Positions 38,774-48,173 of a DNA stretch of 64,000 bases are shown here, piece by piece. The notes beneath the pieces were generated by a model, which did not search any database, was not told where the DNA came from, and saw only the letters and a program-made list of their open reading frames with translations. This stretch comes from an uncultured Rikenellaceae bacterium (GTDB lineage: Bacteria; Bacteroidota; Bacteroidia; Bacteroidales; Rikenellaceae). Position 1 is the first letter of the stretch, and each line of letters starts with the position of its first letter. Both the position numbers and the translations under genes were made by a program. The stretch is from assembly GCA_910577285.1 (NCBI GenBank), contig CAJTLO010000003.1, positions 225,439 through 289,438 of the forward strand, given 5' to 3'.

Positions 38774-39436
38774 ATGGAACGTATTATCTCCCCCTCTATG
38801 CTTTCGGCCGACTTCGGCCATCTCGACCGCGACACAAGAATGATCGACGAAAGTGCCGCCCAGTGGATACACATCGACGTCATGGACGGCGTTTTCGTGC
38901 CTAACATATCGTTCGGCTTTCCGGTGATGAAACCCATCCGCCGGGCGAGCGCGAAGTTCCTCGACGTGCATCTGATGATCGTGGAGCCGGAGAAGTATCT
39001 CAAACGTTTCGCCGAAGCGGGGGCCGATCTCGTGACCTTCCATTACGAGGCGACGCAGGATCCCCTCGGAGCCATCCGCATCCTGAAGGAGTGCGGCGTG
39101 AAGGTGGGTATCTCCGTCAAGCCCGCTACACCGGTGGAAGTGCTCGAGGAGCTGCTGCCCGAACTCGATCTCGTGCTCGTCATGAGCGTGGAACCGGGCT
39201 TCGGCGGTCAGAGCTTCATGGAGGGAAGCTGGGAGAAGGTGCGTCGGTTGCGCCGCATGATCGACGAGCGCGGACTGTCGGTGCTGATCGAGATCGACGG
39301 CGGGGTTTCGGCGGCCAATGCGGGCGATCTTTTCGCCGCGGGCTGCGATGCGCTGGTGGCCGGCAGTGCGGTGTTCGGCGCCGCCGATCCCAAGGCGGAG
39401 ATCGTGAAGATGCTGGAGGCGCAGCCCTCCCGCTGA
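38774..39436 (+). CDS. rpe: Ribulose-phosphate 3-epimerase
   Basis: Interconverts ribulose 5-phosphate and xylulose 5-phosphate in the pentose phosphate pathway. The 220-residue TIM-barrel protein has ISPSMLSADFGHL at the start, the metal/acid-base motifs IHIDVMDGVFVPNISFG and DVHLMI, VMSVEPGFGGQSFM, and EIDGGVSAANAGDLFAAG followed by DALVAGSAVFG at the phosphate site. Length and motifs are complete. It is first in a run of plus-strand genes through the deiminase gene, with 144 bp before the next. Confidence 0.97.
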   Translation: MERIISPSMLSADFGHLDRDTRMIDESAAQWIHIDVMDGVFVPNISFGFPVMKPIRRASAKFLDVHLMIVEPEKYLKRFAEAGADLVTFHYEATQDPLGAIRILKECGVKVGISVKPATPVEVLEELLPELDLVLVMSVEPGFGGQSFMEGSWEKVRRLRRMIDERGLSVLIEIDGGVSAANAGDLFAAGCDALVAGSAVFGAADPKAEIVKMLEAQPSR

Positions 39437-39580
39437 CAAAGGGGCGCAGGGCCCTCCCGGTGCGGGTCCTCCGGCCGCGGGAGGGCGTCGCATGCGCTTC
39501 ATGCCATTCCGTTTGTCCCTGCCGGAGCGGGGCGATGCTCCCTTTGCGGAAGGGAGCCGTGTTGAAAAGAAGAAATACCG

Positions 39581-41542
39581 ATGATTTCAGTAGATAACCT
39601 GACCGTCAGTTTCGGCGGTTGGGATTTGTTCAAGGATATATCGTTGCTCGTCAACCCCAAGGACCGGATCGGCCTGGTGGGCAAGAACGGGGCGGGGAAG
39701 AGTACCCTGCTCAAGGTAATTACCGGCGAGCAGCCCGCCGCGAGCGGTACGGTGACGCGCAGCGGCGACGTCACGGTGGGATACCTGCCCCAGCAGATGA
39801 AGGTGGCCGACACCACGAGTCTGGCGGAGGAGACCGCCAAGGCCTTTACGGAGGTCATTGCGCTGGAGCGGGAGATCGCGGAGCTTACCGACGAGATCGC
39901 CGTCCGCACCGATTACGAGAGTGCCGGATACGAAAAGCTGCTCCACCGGTTGAACGATGCTACGGACCGTTACCACATCCTCGGCGGCGATAACCGTGAG
40001 GCGGAGATCGAGAAAACGCTGCTCGGACTGGGCTTCCGGCGCAGCGATTTCGACCGTCCCACCAGCGAGTTCAGCGGCGGTTGGCGCATGCGTATCGAGC
40101 TGGCCAAGCTCCTGTTGCGCCGCCCCTCGGTTTTTCTGCTCGACGAACCTACCAACCACCTCGACATAGAAAGCATCCAGTGGCTCGAGGGCTACCTGAA
40201 GGAGTACAGCGGAGCCGTCGTGCTCATCTCCCACGACCGGGCGTTTCTGGATAACGTGACCAACCGCACGGTGGAGATCATGCTGGGGAGGCTTTACGAC
40301 TACAAGGTGCCTTACAGCAAATATGTGGAGCTGCGGCGGGAGCGGCGGGAGCAGCAGATGGCCGCCTACGAGAACCAGCAGCGCCTGATCGAGAAGACGG
40401 AGGAGTTCATCGAGAAGTTCCGCTACAAACCCACCAAGAGCAATCAGGTGCAGTCGCGCATCAAGCAGTTGGAGAAGCTCGACCGCATCGAAGTGGACGA
40501 GGAGGACCTGAGCGCCCTGAGCATCAAGTTCCCGCCGGCACCGCGTTCGGGGCAGGTGGTGGCCGAGGTGAAAGGCGTGGGGATGAGCTTCGGCAGCAAG
40601 CATGTCTTCGGCGGTGCCGAGTTCACCGTCGAGAAGGGCGATCGCATTGCGCTCGTGGGGCGCAACGGCGAGGGCAAAACCACCTTCGCACGGATGCTCG
40701 TAGGCGAATTGCAGCCTACGGAGGGGAGCATAAAGGTCGGTGCGAATGTCAATACGGGATACTACGCCCAGAATCAGGACGACCTGATGAACGGCGATTT
40801 CACCGTTTACGACACCCTCGATCGGGTGGCCGTGGGCGATATACGTACGCGGCTGAGGGATATTCTCGGAGCGTTTCTCTTCCGGGGCGAGGACATCGAC
40901 AAGAAGGTGCGGGTGCTTTCGGGCGGCGAACGGAGCCGCCTGGCCATGGCTCGCATGATGCTCGAACCCCACAACCTGCTCGTGCTCGACGAGCCGACGA
41001 ACCACATGGACATGCGCTCGAAGGATATTCTCAAAAGCGCTCTGCTGAAGTACGACGGAACGCTGGTGGTGGTGTCGCACGACCGTGAGTTCCTCGACGG
41101 GCTGGTGGACAAGGTATACGAGTTCCGCGACGGGGGTGTGAAGGAGTATCTGGGCGGCATCTGGTATTTCCTGGAGAAGCGTCGGGTGGAGTCCATGCGC
41201 GAGATCGAGGTGCGGCAGCCTGCGGCGCCGGCACCGGCCGCCGTGCAGCAGGAGAAGAGGAAGGTCGATTACCAGCAGAAGAAAGAGCTCGAACGTACCA
41301 TCCGCAAGACACAGCATGCCATGGGGGCCGTGGAGGAGAAGATCGCCGGTGTGGAGAGCGAGATTGCGGAGTGGGACAAACGCCTCGCCGACCCTGCCGC
41401 ACACGGCATAGACCTCTCCGATGCGGCGGTATTCGGGGAGTACAACGCCCTGAAGGAGCGACTCGCCTACCAGGTGCACGAGTGGGAGAAGCTGGGGTAC
41501 GAACTCGAACTGCTCGAGGACCGGCTGAAAGAGATGCTCTGA
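39581..41542 (+). CDS. ABC-F family ATPase (ribosome-associated)
   Basis: A soluble ATPase with two ABC domains and no membrane part. ABC1 has Walker A GKNGAGKST, signature SGGWRMRIELAKLL and Walker B LLDEPTNHLD; ABC2 has GRNGEGKTT, LSGGERSRLAMARMML and LVLDEPTNHMD. An interdomain linker with basic helices (about 240-300) and a C-terminal coiled coil (about 560-653) complete the ABC-F pattern; such proteins bind the ribosomal E site and act on stalled or antibiotic-bound ribosomes. The exact subfamily (Uup or YdiF type) cannot be settled by eye. The start, MISVDNLTVSFGGWDLF, is typical. Confidence 0.93.
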   Translation: MISVDNLTVSFGGWDLFKDISLLVNPKDRIGLVGKNGAGKSTLLKVITGEQPAASGTVTRSGDVTVGYLPQQMKVADTTSLAEETAKAFTEVIALEREIAELTDEIAVRTDYESAGYEKLLHRLNDATDRYHILGGDNREAEIEKTLLGLGFRRSDFDRPTSEFSGGWRMRIELAKLLLRRPSVFLLDEPTNHLDIESIQWLEGYLKEYSGAVVLISHDRAFLDNVTNRTVEIMLGRLYDYKVPYSKYVELRRERREQQMAAYENQQRLIEKTEEFIEKFRYKPTKSNQVQSRIKQLEKLDRIEVDEEDLSALSIKFPPAPRSGQVVAEVKGVGMSFGSKHVFGGAEFTVEKGDRIALVGRNGEGKTTFARMLVGELQPTEGSIKVGANVNTGYYAQNQDDLMNGDFTVYDTLDRVAVGDIRTRLRDILGAFLFRGEDIDKKVRVLSGGERSRLAMARMMLEPHNLLVLDEPTNHMDMRSKDILKSALLKYDGTLVVVSHDREFLDGLVDKVYEFRDGGVKEYLGGIWYFLEKRRVESMREIEVRQPAAPAPAAVQQEKRKVDYQQKKELERTIRKTQHAMGAVEEKIAGVESEIAEWDKRLADPAAHGIDLSDAAVFGEYNALKERLAYQVHEWEKLGYELELLEDRLKEML

Positions 41543-41618
41543 AAATAAGGACGTCCGGCCGAACCGGCGGAAACAGCATATAAGAAAATATCCGGAAACG
41601 GGGAATTAGGCAGATAGC

Positions 41619-42347
41619 ATGGAGAATATTATTTTCGGCATCCGTCCGGTCGCGGAGGCGATCCAGTCGGGAAGGCAGATCGAACGGTTGTACGTAAAGA
41701 AGGATGCCGAGGGGCAGCTCATGACCGAGTTCAAGGATCTCTGTTGGCGGCACAAGGTGCGCTGGCAGGAGGTGCCGGTGGAGAAACTCAACCGGATGAC
41801 GCGCGGCAACCACCAGGGGGTGGTGGCGCAGATAGCGGCCATCGGGTATGTGGCGTTGCAGGACATCCTCGACCGGGTGCCCGACGACGAAACGCCGCTG
41901 ATCGTGGTGTTCGACGGCGTGACCGACGTACGCAACTTCGGCGCCATCGCCCGGAGTGCGGAGTGCGCCGGTGCGCACGGACTCATCGTGCCTATGAAAA
42001 ATGCCGCTCCGGTGAACGCCGATGCGGTGAAGGCCTCGGCCGGTGCGCTGAACAAGATTCCCGTGCACCGGGCGGGGAGCATTCGCAATACGTTGAAGTA
42101 CCTCTCCGAAACGGGCATGCAGATCGTGGCGGCGAGCGAGAAGTCGCGGACGCTGATCTACGATGCCGACCTCGGCAAACCAACGGTGATCGTCATGGGA
42201 AGCGAAGACAAGGGAATATCGAAAGAGGTGCTCAAGTTGTGCGACGTGCAACTGGCCGTGCCCATCATCGGTTCCATCGAATCGCTGAACGTGTCGGCCG
42301 CCGCGGCCGTGCTGCTTTTTGAAACGGTGCGCCAGCGGATTCACTGA
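41619..42347 (+). CDS. rlmB: 23S rRNA (guanosine-2251-2'-O)-methyltransferase RlmB-like (SpoU)
   Basis: A SAM-dependent RNA 2'-O-methyltransferase of the SPOUT class. The 242-residue product has an N-terminal RNA-binding domain (IIFGIRPVAEAIQSGRQIERL, as in the L30e-like fold of RlmB) and the trefoil-knot motifs FDGVTDVRNFGAIARSAEC (motif 1), VIVMGSEDKGIS (motif 2) and VPIIGSIESLNVSAAAAVLLFE (motif 3). Target G2251 is inferred from family similarity. It ends before a strong hairpin at 42487-42523. Confidence 0.92.
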   Translation: MENIIFGIRPVAEAIQSGRQIERLYVKKDAEGQLMTEFKDLCWRHKVRWQEVPVEKLNRMTRGNHQGVVAQIAAIGYVALQDILDRVPDDETPLIVVFDGVTDVRNFGAIARSAECAGAHGLIVPMKNAAPVNADAVKASAGALNKIPVHRAGSIRNTLKYLSETGMQIVAASEKSRTLIYDADLGKPTVIVMGSEDKGISKEVLKLCDVQLAVPIIGSIESLNVSAAAAVLLFETVRQRIH

Positions 42348-42486
42348 CCCGCGGCCGGGGGCGGCGTCCGGTAGCGTCGGGCGCTGAAGGGCCCCGGGCG
42401 GAAACAGGGTAGGGCATGCGGAAAAGCGGTCTCCTGCATCGGCAGGAGCCGCGGAGGCGGCCCGACCGGATAAGGAAGGAACGGAG

Positions 42487-42523
42487 AGCGGAACGCATGG
42501 CCGGAGTTGCCAGGCGTTCCGCT
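42487..42523 (+). terminator. Terminator after rlmB
   Basis: A 10-bp stem (42487-42496 with 42514-42523) whose inner part can also pair (TGGC with GCCA), followed by TTTC. It covers the TTG at 42507, which argues against that codon as the start of the next gene. Confidence 0.7.
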
Positions 42524-42542
42524 TTCGAACGGATTGGGAAGA

Positions 42543-43256
42543 TTGAAAAAGAGGGTGGTACATCCGGTTTTCGGGGAAGTGACGGTATTCCGTACCGGCC
42601 GGGCACGGCGTGTTTCGGTGTCGGTAAGGCCTTCGGGCGAGGTGCGCCTGACGTTGCCTGCGGGGTGTCCGGAGCGGGAGGGATTCGCCTTTCTCGCCAC
42701 GCAAGAGGCATGGGTGGCGGCTACGCGCGAAAAGATGGAGCGCAGACACCCCGTCCGGTTGCTGGAGCCGCCCTATGCCGCGGGCGGTCGTGTGCTGCGC
42801 TGGTATCCCTCGCCGGAATGGACGAAGGTGTCGTGCCGGGTGACGGAGGAGGAGATTGCGGTGCGTTTCCCTGCGTCGATGTCCCCCTCGGCGCCCGAGG
42901 TGCAGGCTGCGGCAAGGGCGGGAGCACTGAGTGCCCTGCGTACCGAGGCGAAGGTGCTGCTGCCGGCGATGGTGGAAGAACTTGCCCGCCGTCACGGATT
43001 CCGTTACGGCAGGGTGAGCGTGCGGGCCACGCGCAGCCGGTGGGGCAGTTGCTCTTCGCGCAACGATATTTCGCTCAGTGTGTTCCTCGTGCGTTTGCCG
43101 CGGCCGCTGATCGAATACGTGATCGTTCATGAGTTGTGTCATACGCGCCACAAGGATCATTCGCCCCGGTTCCACGCCCTGGTCGACGAGGTGTTCGGCG
43201 GCCGGGAGAAGGAGTTGTCGCGGGAGTTGCGCCGCTATGTGCCGGACGTGGTGTGA
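42543..43256 (+). CDS. YgjP/DUF45-type zinc metallopeptidase
   Basis: A protein of about 237 residues of the WLM/SprT-like M48-related family. The zinc-binding motif is VHELCHTRHKDHSPRFHALVDE, with HExxH here reading HELCH and a further His; the upstream TRSRWGSCSSRNDISLSV is the second family signature. The N-terminal part (RARRVSVSVRPSGEVRLTLP) matches the YgjP start. No ATG is available: I prefer the TTG at 42543, which has GGGAAG just before it and lies after the rlmB terminator; a TTG at 42507 is in frame but sits inside the terminator hairpin. The role of the family is not well defined. Confidence 0.82.
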   Translation: MKKRVVHPVFGEVTVFRTGRARRVSVSVRPSGEVRLTLPAGCPEREGFAFLATQEAWVAATREKMERRHPVRLLEPPYAAGGRVLRWYPSPEWTKVSCRVTEEEIAVRFPASMSPSAPEVQAAARAGALSALRTEAKVLLPAMVEELARRHGFRYGRVSVRATRSRWGSCSSRNDISLSVFLVRLPRPLIEYVIVHELCHTRHKDHSPRFHALVDEVFGGREKELSRELRRYVPDVV

Positions 43257-43432
43257 GGCCGCATCCGTCGCGATTTGGAGAAGAAATGGGAATTGATTAA
43301 TTTTACACGGTTTTAAGGCGCTGCGCTACCTTTTCGGGCGGCCCTCCGGCGCGGAAGAACCCGGTAGGAAATCGAAAGGCCGGGAGTGCGACTCGATGCG
43401 GCAGCCTCGGCCCTGTCAAAATACACAGAGTT

Positions 43433-44605
43433 ATGACTATTTTAATGCATGAACCCACCGAGGAGTTGTTCCTGGGGGTAATACATCCCGACGCGGCCTT
43501 GTTCGCGGATTACTTCAATGTAGACCGGGCTTCCTGGGAACACAGGAATTACCGCAGGGAGTTGACCGAGGCCGGGGCCCGTGTGCTGACCGTCCGGGAA
43601 ATCCTCCTGGAGGGCACGATCGACGAGGAAGGCAATGCGGTGGAGGGGCCCGCGCTCGACGCCCTGCGGGCTTTTGCCGGACAGTTCCTCGTTTACAATA
43701 CCGACGCGATGCCTGCCCAAAGCGAGGCGCAGCGTAATTACAAGGAGGAGGTGCTGCGCCGCTCCCACCCCAAGGATCTGGTGCGTATCATCCTGCTCCA
43801 GCCCGAGATCCAGCTCTCGCAGACGGAGGGGAACACCGGATTTGCGGCTACCTACAAGCAGCGTCCGATGATGAACCTCTTCTATATGCGCGACCAGATG
43901 ATCGCCACTTTCCGCGGACTGGTCATCGCCCGCATGCACTCCCCCCAGCGCGAGGTGGAGAGCCGCGTGGCAGAGTTCTGCCTGAACAAGATCGGGATGC
44001 CGCCCATCGGGCGCATCAGCGGCGAGGGAGCCTACCTCGAAGGGGGCGACTTCCTGCCTTTCGGCAACAGCGCGTTCATCGGGTGCGGCCTGCGTACGAC
44101 GCAGAAGGCCATCGACCAGCTCATGGAGAACGATTGGCTGGGTGCGGACAAGCTGATGGTGGTGCATGACAACTGGCTCGAACAGGAGCAGATGCATCTG
44201 GATACCTATTTCAACTGCATCGACCGCGACTTGGTGACGCTTTCGGCCAACCGCTACAAGGCGGGACCCGATTCGTCGCAGTACCTGACGGTGGATGTGT
44301 ACGAGCGGAAAGACGGTACGTATCGCAAGACGGTGGAGAGGGCATGTTTCGTGGATTACCTCGAGAAGACGCTCGGCGTGACGGTGATCCCCATCGCGCG
44401 TCCCGATGAGCTGAATTATGCCAACAACTACCTGACGATAGGTCCGCGCCGGATCATGGCGGTTGCCGGACAGTCGCAGGAGTTGCAGCAGGCTTTGGCC
44501 GACAACGGCGTCGATGTGACGTGGGTGCCGCTGCCCAGCCTTACCCAGGGATACGGTGCGGCGCACTGCATGACCCAGATACTCGGCACGGAAGAGGTAT
44601 TCTGA
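43433..44605 (+). CDS. Arginine deiminase/amidinotransferase-family protein
   Basis: A 390-residue penta-fold enzyme of the guanidino-group modifying superfamily. Substrate-binding acidic residues are visible in FYMRDQMIA and YLEGGDFLPFG, a likely catalytic His in the HLDTYFNCIDRD region, and the nucleophile Cys379 in GAAHCMTQ. The family hydrolyses arginine or related guanidines to citrulline and ammonia; the exact substrate is unknown, since no arginine-pathway gene (otc, carbamate kinase) is adjacent. It could be a true arginine deiminase or a relative acting on agmatine or peptides. The 176-bp upstream gap has TAATTTTA, a weak promoter match. Confidence 0.85.
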   Translation: MTILMHEPTEELFLGVIHPDAALFADYFNVDRASWEHRNYRRELTEAGARVLTVREILLEGTIDEEGNAVEGPALDALRAFAGQFLVYNTDAMPAQSEAQRNYKEEVLRRSHPKDLVRIILLQPEIQLSQTEGNTGFAATYKQRPMMNLFYMRDQMIATFRGLVIARMHSPQREVESRVAEFCLNKIGMPPIGRISGEGAYLEGGDFLPFGNSAFIGCGLRTTQKAIDQLMENDWLGADKLMVVHDNWLEQEQMHLDTYFNCIDRDLVTLSANRYKAGPDSSQYLTVDVYERKDGTYRKTVERACFVDYLEKTLGVTVIPIARPDELNYANNYLTIGPRRIMAVAGQSQELQQALADNGVDVTWVPLPSLTQGYGAAHCMTQILGTEEVF

Positions 44606-44778
44606 CGACGGGCCTCGTCGACGCGTCCGCTCTCCCCCGGTAGGGAAGGTGTCGGGCACTTGTTGCGGTCGGCGGAGCGCGGACGCTTCTTTCGGGCGGA
44701 GCGGGACCGGATCGCAGAAAGGAAACCCGACGAGGGAGGCCGCCGTTCTCCGTTATGATGTATCGGGCATTCGAAAGA

Positions 44779-44807
44779 CAGACCCCGCCTCCGAGAGGCG
44801 GGGTCTG
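44779..44807. terminator. GC-rich hairpin after the deiminase gene
   Basis: A perfect 13-bp stem (44779-44791 with 44795-44807, loop CGA), 174 bp past the stop and without a plus-strand T tract. It may be a weak terminator or a structured element. I see nothing else in the 44606-45080 gap except the promoter below. Confidence 0.5.
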
Positions 44808-44995
44808 CTGTGCCCGGTTCGGACTGACCATGCAAGAGAGGCCGAGGCCGGGAGGGAAGGTTGCCGCTTGTCGGCATCGTACCCGTTTCCGGTGCGGGGA
44901 CTTTCCGGTGCGGGGGCCGGTGCCGGAATCGTCTCCCGCGGTGGGGCGGTCGTATTCTTCGTGCGGTCGTGTGGAATGACCGGGGAATAAAACGT

Positions 44996-45003
44996 TATCT
45001 TTG
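44996..45003 (+). promoter_or_regulatory. -7 element (TATCTTTG) for the EamA transporter gene
   Basis: An exact TAnnTTTG match 77 bp upstream of the ATG at 45081. Confidence 0.55.
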
Positions 45004-45080
45004 CCGCGGGAGCGGCCCGGCTTCTGTGTGCCGGTCGGGGTTTCGCGGAGGGCCGCCGCTCCGAAAAAAAGCGTTGGGTT

Positions 45081-46025
45081 ATGAATACGAAGGTCAAAGG
45101 ATATATCCTCGGCGGCATCGCGGCGGCGGCCTATGGAATGAATCCGCTGTTTGCGCTGCCGCTCTATCGGGAGGGGATGGATCCCGATTCGGTGCTCTTC
45201 TTTCGGTACCTGCTGGCCATTCCGCTGCTGGGCATCATGCTCAAGGCGCGGGGGCGCAGTTTCCGCCTGAAACGGAACGAGGTGCTTCCGCTGGCGATCA
45301 TGGGACTGCTCATGGCATTCTCGTCGCTCGCGCTCTTCTTCAGTTACAACTACATGGATGCCGGGATCGCCTCCACTCTGCTTTTCGTCTATCCGGTGTT
45401 GGTGGCGTTGATCATGTCGCTGGTGTTCAAGGAGAAGCTGACGATGCTGACCGGGCTTTGCATCCTGCTTGCCCTGCTGGGGATCGCGCTCCTGTACCGC
45501 AACGGCGACGGTACCACCCTGAGCCTGACCGGTACGCTGCTCGTGCTCGTTTCGGCACTCTGTTATGCCGTCTACATCGTGGGGGTGAACCGGGGTGTGT
45601 TGCGGGAGATCGCCACGGTGAAGGTCACCTTCTATGTCCTGCTGTTCGGGTTGGCGCTCTTTCTGGTGCGATTGAATTTCGGCCGCGACATATGCCTGCC
45701 CGACAAGTGGTATCTGTGGGGAAATCTGATCGCACTGGCCGTTTTCCCCACGGCGATTTCGCTGCTTTGCACCACCAGCGCCATCCAGTATATCGGATCG
45801 ACGCCCACGGCGATTCTCGGTGCGCTGGAGCCCGTGACGGCCGTCTTTTTCGGTGTGACGGTATTCGGGGAGTCGCTTACGCCGCGTATCGTGTGCGGGA
45901 TTGCGATGATTATTCTGGCCGTTACCTTCATTGTCGCCGGGGGGAGCGTTTCTCCCTATCTGGTGCGTTTCCGCAAGCTGTTTCCCAAACTCTCCGTGCG
46001 TCGCGGGCGCAACTCGGCGTGTTGA
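45081..46025 (+). CDS. EamA/DMT-family transporter
   Basis: A 314-residue membrane protein with about ten transmembrane helices arranged as two EamA repeats (first MDAGIASTLLFVYPVLVALI, second IQYIGSTPTAILGALEPVTA). This drug/metabolite transporter superfamily exports or imports amino acids, nucleotides and other metabolites; the substrate cannot be told from sequence. The C-terminus is basic (RKLFPKLSVRRGRN), so it faces the cytoplasm. It converges with the acyl-CoA ligase gene across a bidirectional terminator. Confidence 0.9.
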   Translation: MNTKVKGYILGGIAAAAYGMNPLFALPLYREGMDPDSVLFFRYLLAIPLLGIMLKARGRSFRLKRNEVLPLAIMGLLMAFSSLALFFSYNYMDAGIASTLLFVYPVLVALIMSLVFKEKLTMLTGLCILLALLGIALLYRNGDGTTLSLTGTLLVLVSALCYAVYIVGVNRGVLREIATVKVTFYVLLFGLALFLVRLNFGRDICLPDKWYLWGNLIALAVFPTAISLLCTTSAIQYIGSTPTAILGALEPVTAVFFGVTVFGESLTPRIVCGIAMIILAVTFIVAGGSVSPYLVRFRKLFPKLSVRRGRNSAC

Positions 46026-46179
46026 TGCCGGGACATGCCGCATGCCGGCATTGTCCGTAAGGGCCTCGTCGGCCTCGTTGCCGCTTTCCGAGGCTTCGCT
46101 CCGGAACGGCAGGTCCGTTTCCTGTTGCGGCCGAGCGGCCTGCCCCGGAACGACTGTCGGTGAACTCCGAGGATAAATG

Positions 46180-46218
46180 AAAATAGGCCGTCCGGTTTTG
46201 CGCCGGACGGCCTATTTT
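46180..46218. terminator. Bidirectional terminator between convergent genes
   Basis: A perfect 16-bp stem (46180-46195 with 46203-46218, loop TTTTGCG) whose ends are AAAA and TTTT, so it serves both the EamA gene (plus) and the acyl-CoA ligase gene (minus). Confidence 0.93.
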
Positions 46219-46319
46219 ATCCGTTGTCGTGGAGCGCCGTGCTCCGCCCGTTTCCCGAAAAGGAGTGCGCCGCGTTCGAAGGGGCCGGTGTCGTTCGGGT
46301 ATCGGGAACGGCGGTGCGG

Positions 46320-47987
46320 TTATCGGCCGCCCTTCGGCTTCTCCTCTTTGCCCTCCTCGGTTTTGGAGCGGCGGGTGTAGAGGTAGCGTTTGATCTTGTG
46401 CGAGGGGGTCTTCTCGAAATCCTGCGCCTGTTCCTCGATGGTGGCTATCTTGGAGGATTTGTTGACCTTGGAGTTGACGTATTTGATGACGTCGGCCTTG
46501 ATGTCCTCCATGGTGGTGGCCAGGTCGTCCCGGAATTCGTGGTAGCGTTTTTCCAGCTCGGCGCGATCGAAGCGGACGAGTGCCACGAGCTTGCCCTGTT
46601 CCTGCGTCACGATGGAGTCGCTGATGAGGAAATGGCTGTTGAGTACGCTTTCGATGTCCTCCGGATAGATGTTCTCCCCGTTCGGACCGACGATCATGCT
46701 GCCCAGACGCCCTTTGATGTAGAGGAAACCGTCCGAGTCGAATGCGCAGAGGTCGCGCGTGCGGAACCATCCGTCGGCGGTGAGTACCTCGGCGGTGAGC
46801 TCGGGATTCTTGTAGTAGCCCCGCATGGTGCACGGACTCTTGACTACGAGTTCGCCTTCGCCCAGTTCGTTCGGGTCGTCGAGCCTTGCCTCGATGCCCG
46901 GCAGGATCGGACCGGTGGAGCCGAGGCGCACGTTCGACGGTATCGCACCGGCAAGCAGCGGGGCCGTTTCCGTGAGGCCGTAGCCGATGGCATAGGGGAA
47001 GCGACCCTCCAGCAGGAACCGTTCGGCTTCCGTGTCGAGCTTTGCCCCGCCTATCCCGAAGAAGCGCAGCCTGCCGCCGAAGAGCTTGTAGAGCCGTCTG
47101 CCGGCCATGCGGTGAATGGCCCGCCGGAAGAAGGGTTTGCCGTAGAGCGTCCGCAGCAGCTTCGACGAGTTGAAGCGGGAGGCTACCTGGCTCTTGTATA
47201 TCTTCTCGATCACCAGCGGTACGCTGAGCATCACCGTGGGGCGTACCTGTTGCAGCGCCGGAAGCAGGTTGGAGGCCGTGGGCGGCCTGTCGACGTAGAC
47301 CACCGACGCCCCGCACATGAAGGGTAGAAGCATGCCCAGCGAACATTCGTAGGTGTGGGAGAGGGGGAGTATCGAGAGGAAGATGTCGTCGGGCCGCACG
47401 AAGAACAGGTCGCGGTCCATCTGTATCTGGGTGGCGAGGTTGCGGTGGGTGAGCATGACTCCTTTCGGCGAGGAGGTCGTGCCGGAGGTGTAGATGATGA
47501 CCGCCAGGTCGTCGGGGCGGGGTTCGGTCATGGCGCCCAGCTCGAACGAGGTGCGTGCGATGACGCCGAGGTTCTTGGTGCGTACCACGATGTTCATCCG
47601 GTCGACCACCTCCTTCGAAAGGCGCGAGTAGAGCTTGTCGGAGACGAAAAGCGCTTTGGCCTCGGAGTGGGTGATGATCATGTCCAGTTCGCTGCCCGAG
47701 AAGTCGGGCAGGATCGGAACGGCCACCATGCCGGAGGTGACGATGGCGAAGTAGCATACGCTCCAGTTGGGCATGTTGCTGCTCAGCAGCGCCACCTTGT
47801 CGCCGCTGTCGAGTCCGGCGCCGAGCAGGATGCCGCGGACATACTCCACCCGGTCGTTGAGGTCGTTGTACGTCATGGATTCGCGGTCGAGCATCGAGAA
47901 GGAGGGACGGTTGCCGTAGGCCTTGATGCTGTGGGCGTATAGGTCTTTGAGTGTTTGGAATTCCATGGGGTTATGCGCTATGTTCAT
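46320..47987 (-). CDS. Long-chain fatty acid-CoA ligase-type AMP-forming enzyme
   Basis: Activates a carboxylic acid as acyl-AMP and then acyl-CoA. The 555-residue product has the P-loop YTSGTTSSPKGVMLTH, the A5-type GYGLTETAPLL and the A7/A8 hinge region WFRTRDLCAFDSDGFLYIKGR, and a C-terminal lid with the likely catalytic Lys in TPSHKIKRYLYTRR. The organisation is that of Bacteroidota long-chain acyl-CoA synthetases; acid chain length is not certain. The start at 47987 (MNIAHNPMEFQTLKDL) has GGAG 10 bp upstream; an ATG at 47966 is the alternative. Its probable promoter is TAACTTTG at 48110-48117, divergent from queG. Confidence 0.9.
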   Translation of the reverse strand: MNIAHNPMEFQTLKDLYAHSIKAYGNRPSFSMLDRESMTYNDLNDRVEYVRGILLGAGLDSGDKVALLSSNMPNWSVCYFAIVTSGMVAVPILPDFSGSELDMIITHSEAKALFVSDKLYSRLSKEVVDRMNIVVRTKNLGVIARTSFELGAMTEPRPDDLAVIIYTSGTTSSPKGVMLTHRNLATQIQMDRDLFFVRPDDIFLSILPLSHTYECSLGMLLPFMCGASVVYVDRPPTASNLLPALQQVRPTVMLSVPLVIEKIYKSQVASRFNSSKLLRTLYGKPFFRRAIHRMAGRRLYKLFGGRLRFFGIGGAKLDTEAERFLLEGRFPYAIGYGLTETAPLLAGAIPSNVRLGSTGPILPGIEARLDDPNELGEGELVVKSPCTMRGYYKNPELTAEVLTADGWFRTRDLCAFDSDGFLYIKGRLGSMIVGPNGENIYPEDIESVLNSHFLISDSIVTQEQGKLVALVRFDRAELEKRYHEFRDDLATTMEDIKADVIKYVNSKVNKSSKIATIEEQAQDFEKTPSHKIKRYLYTRRSKTEEGKEEKPKGGR

Positions 47988-48109
47988 CGGCAGGAGCTCC
48001 CTTTCCGCGAAAGCCGGGCGGAACGTTGCACGCCGCTGCGGTTTCCGGATCGTCGGAGAGGGGCGGAAGAGTCCTCCGCCCGTTCTTTGCAGGTGTCTCC
48101 ATGCCAACG

Positions 48110-48117
48110 CAAAGTTA
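48110..48117 (-). promoter_or_regulatory. -7 element (TAACTTTG) for the acyl-CoA ligase gene
   Basis: The minus strand from 48117 to 48110 reads TAACTTTG. The leader would be about 115-120 nt. Confidence 0.5.
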
Positions 48118-48150
48118 GGAATAATATTTTCCTCTCGTGGGATAAATCGT

Positions 48151-48158
48151 TATTTTTG
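48151..48158 (+). promoter_or_regulatory. -7 element (TATTTTTG) for queG
   Basis: An exact TAnnTTTG match ending 15 bp before the queG ATG at 48174, giving a very short leader. Confidence 0.6.
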
Positions 48159-48173
48159 CCGCAAATAATCAGT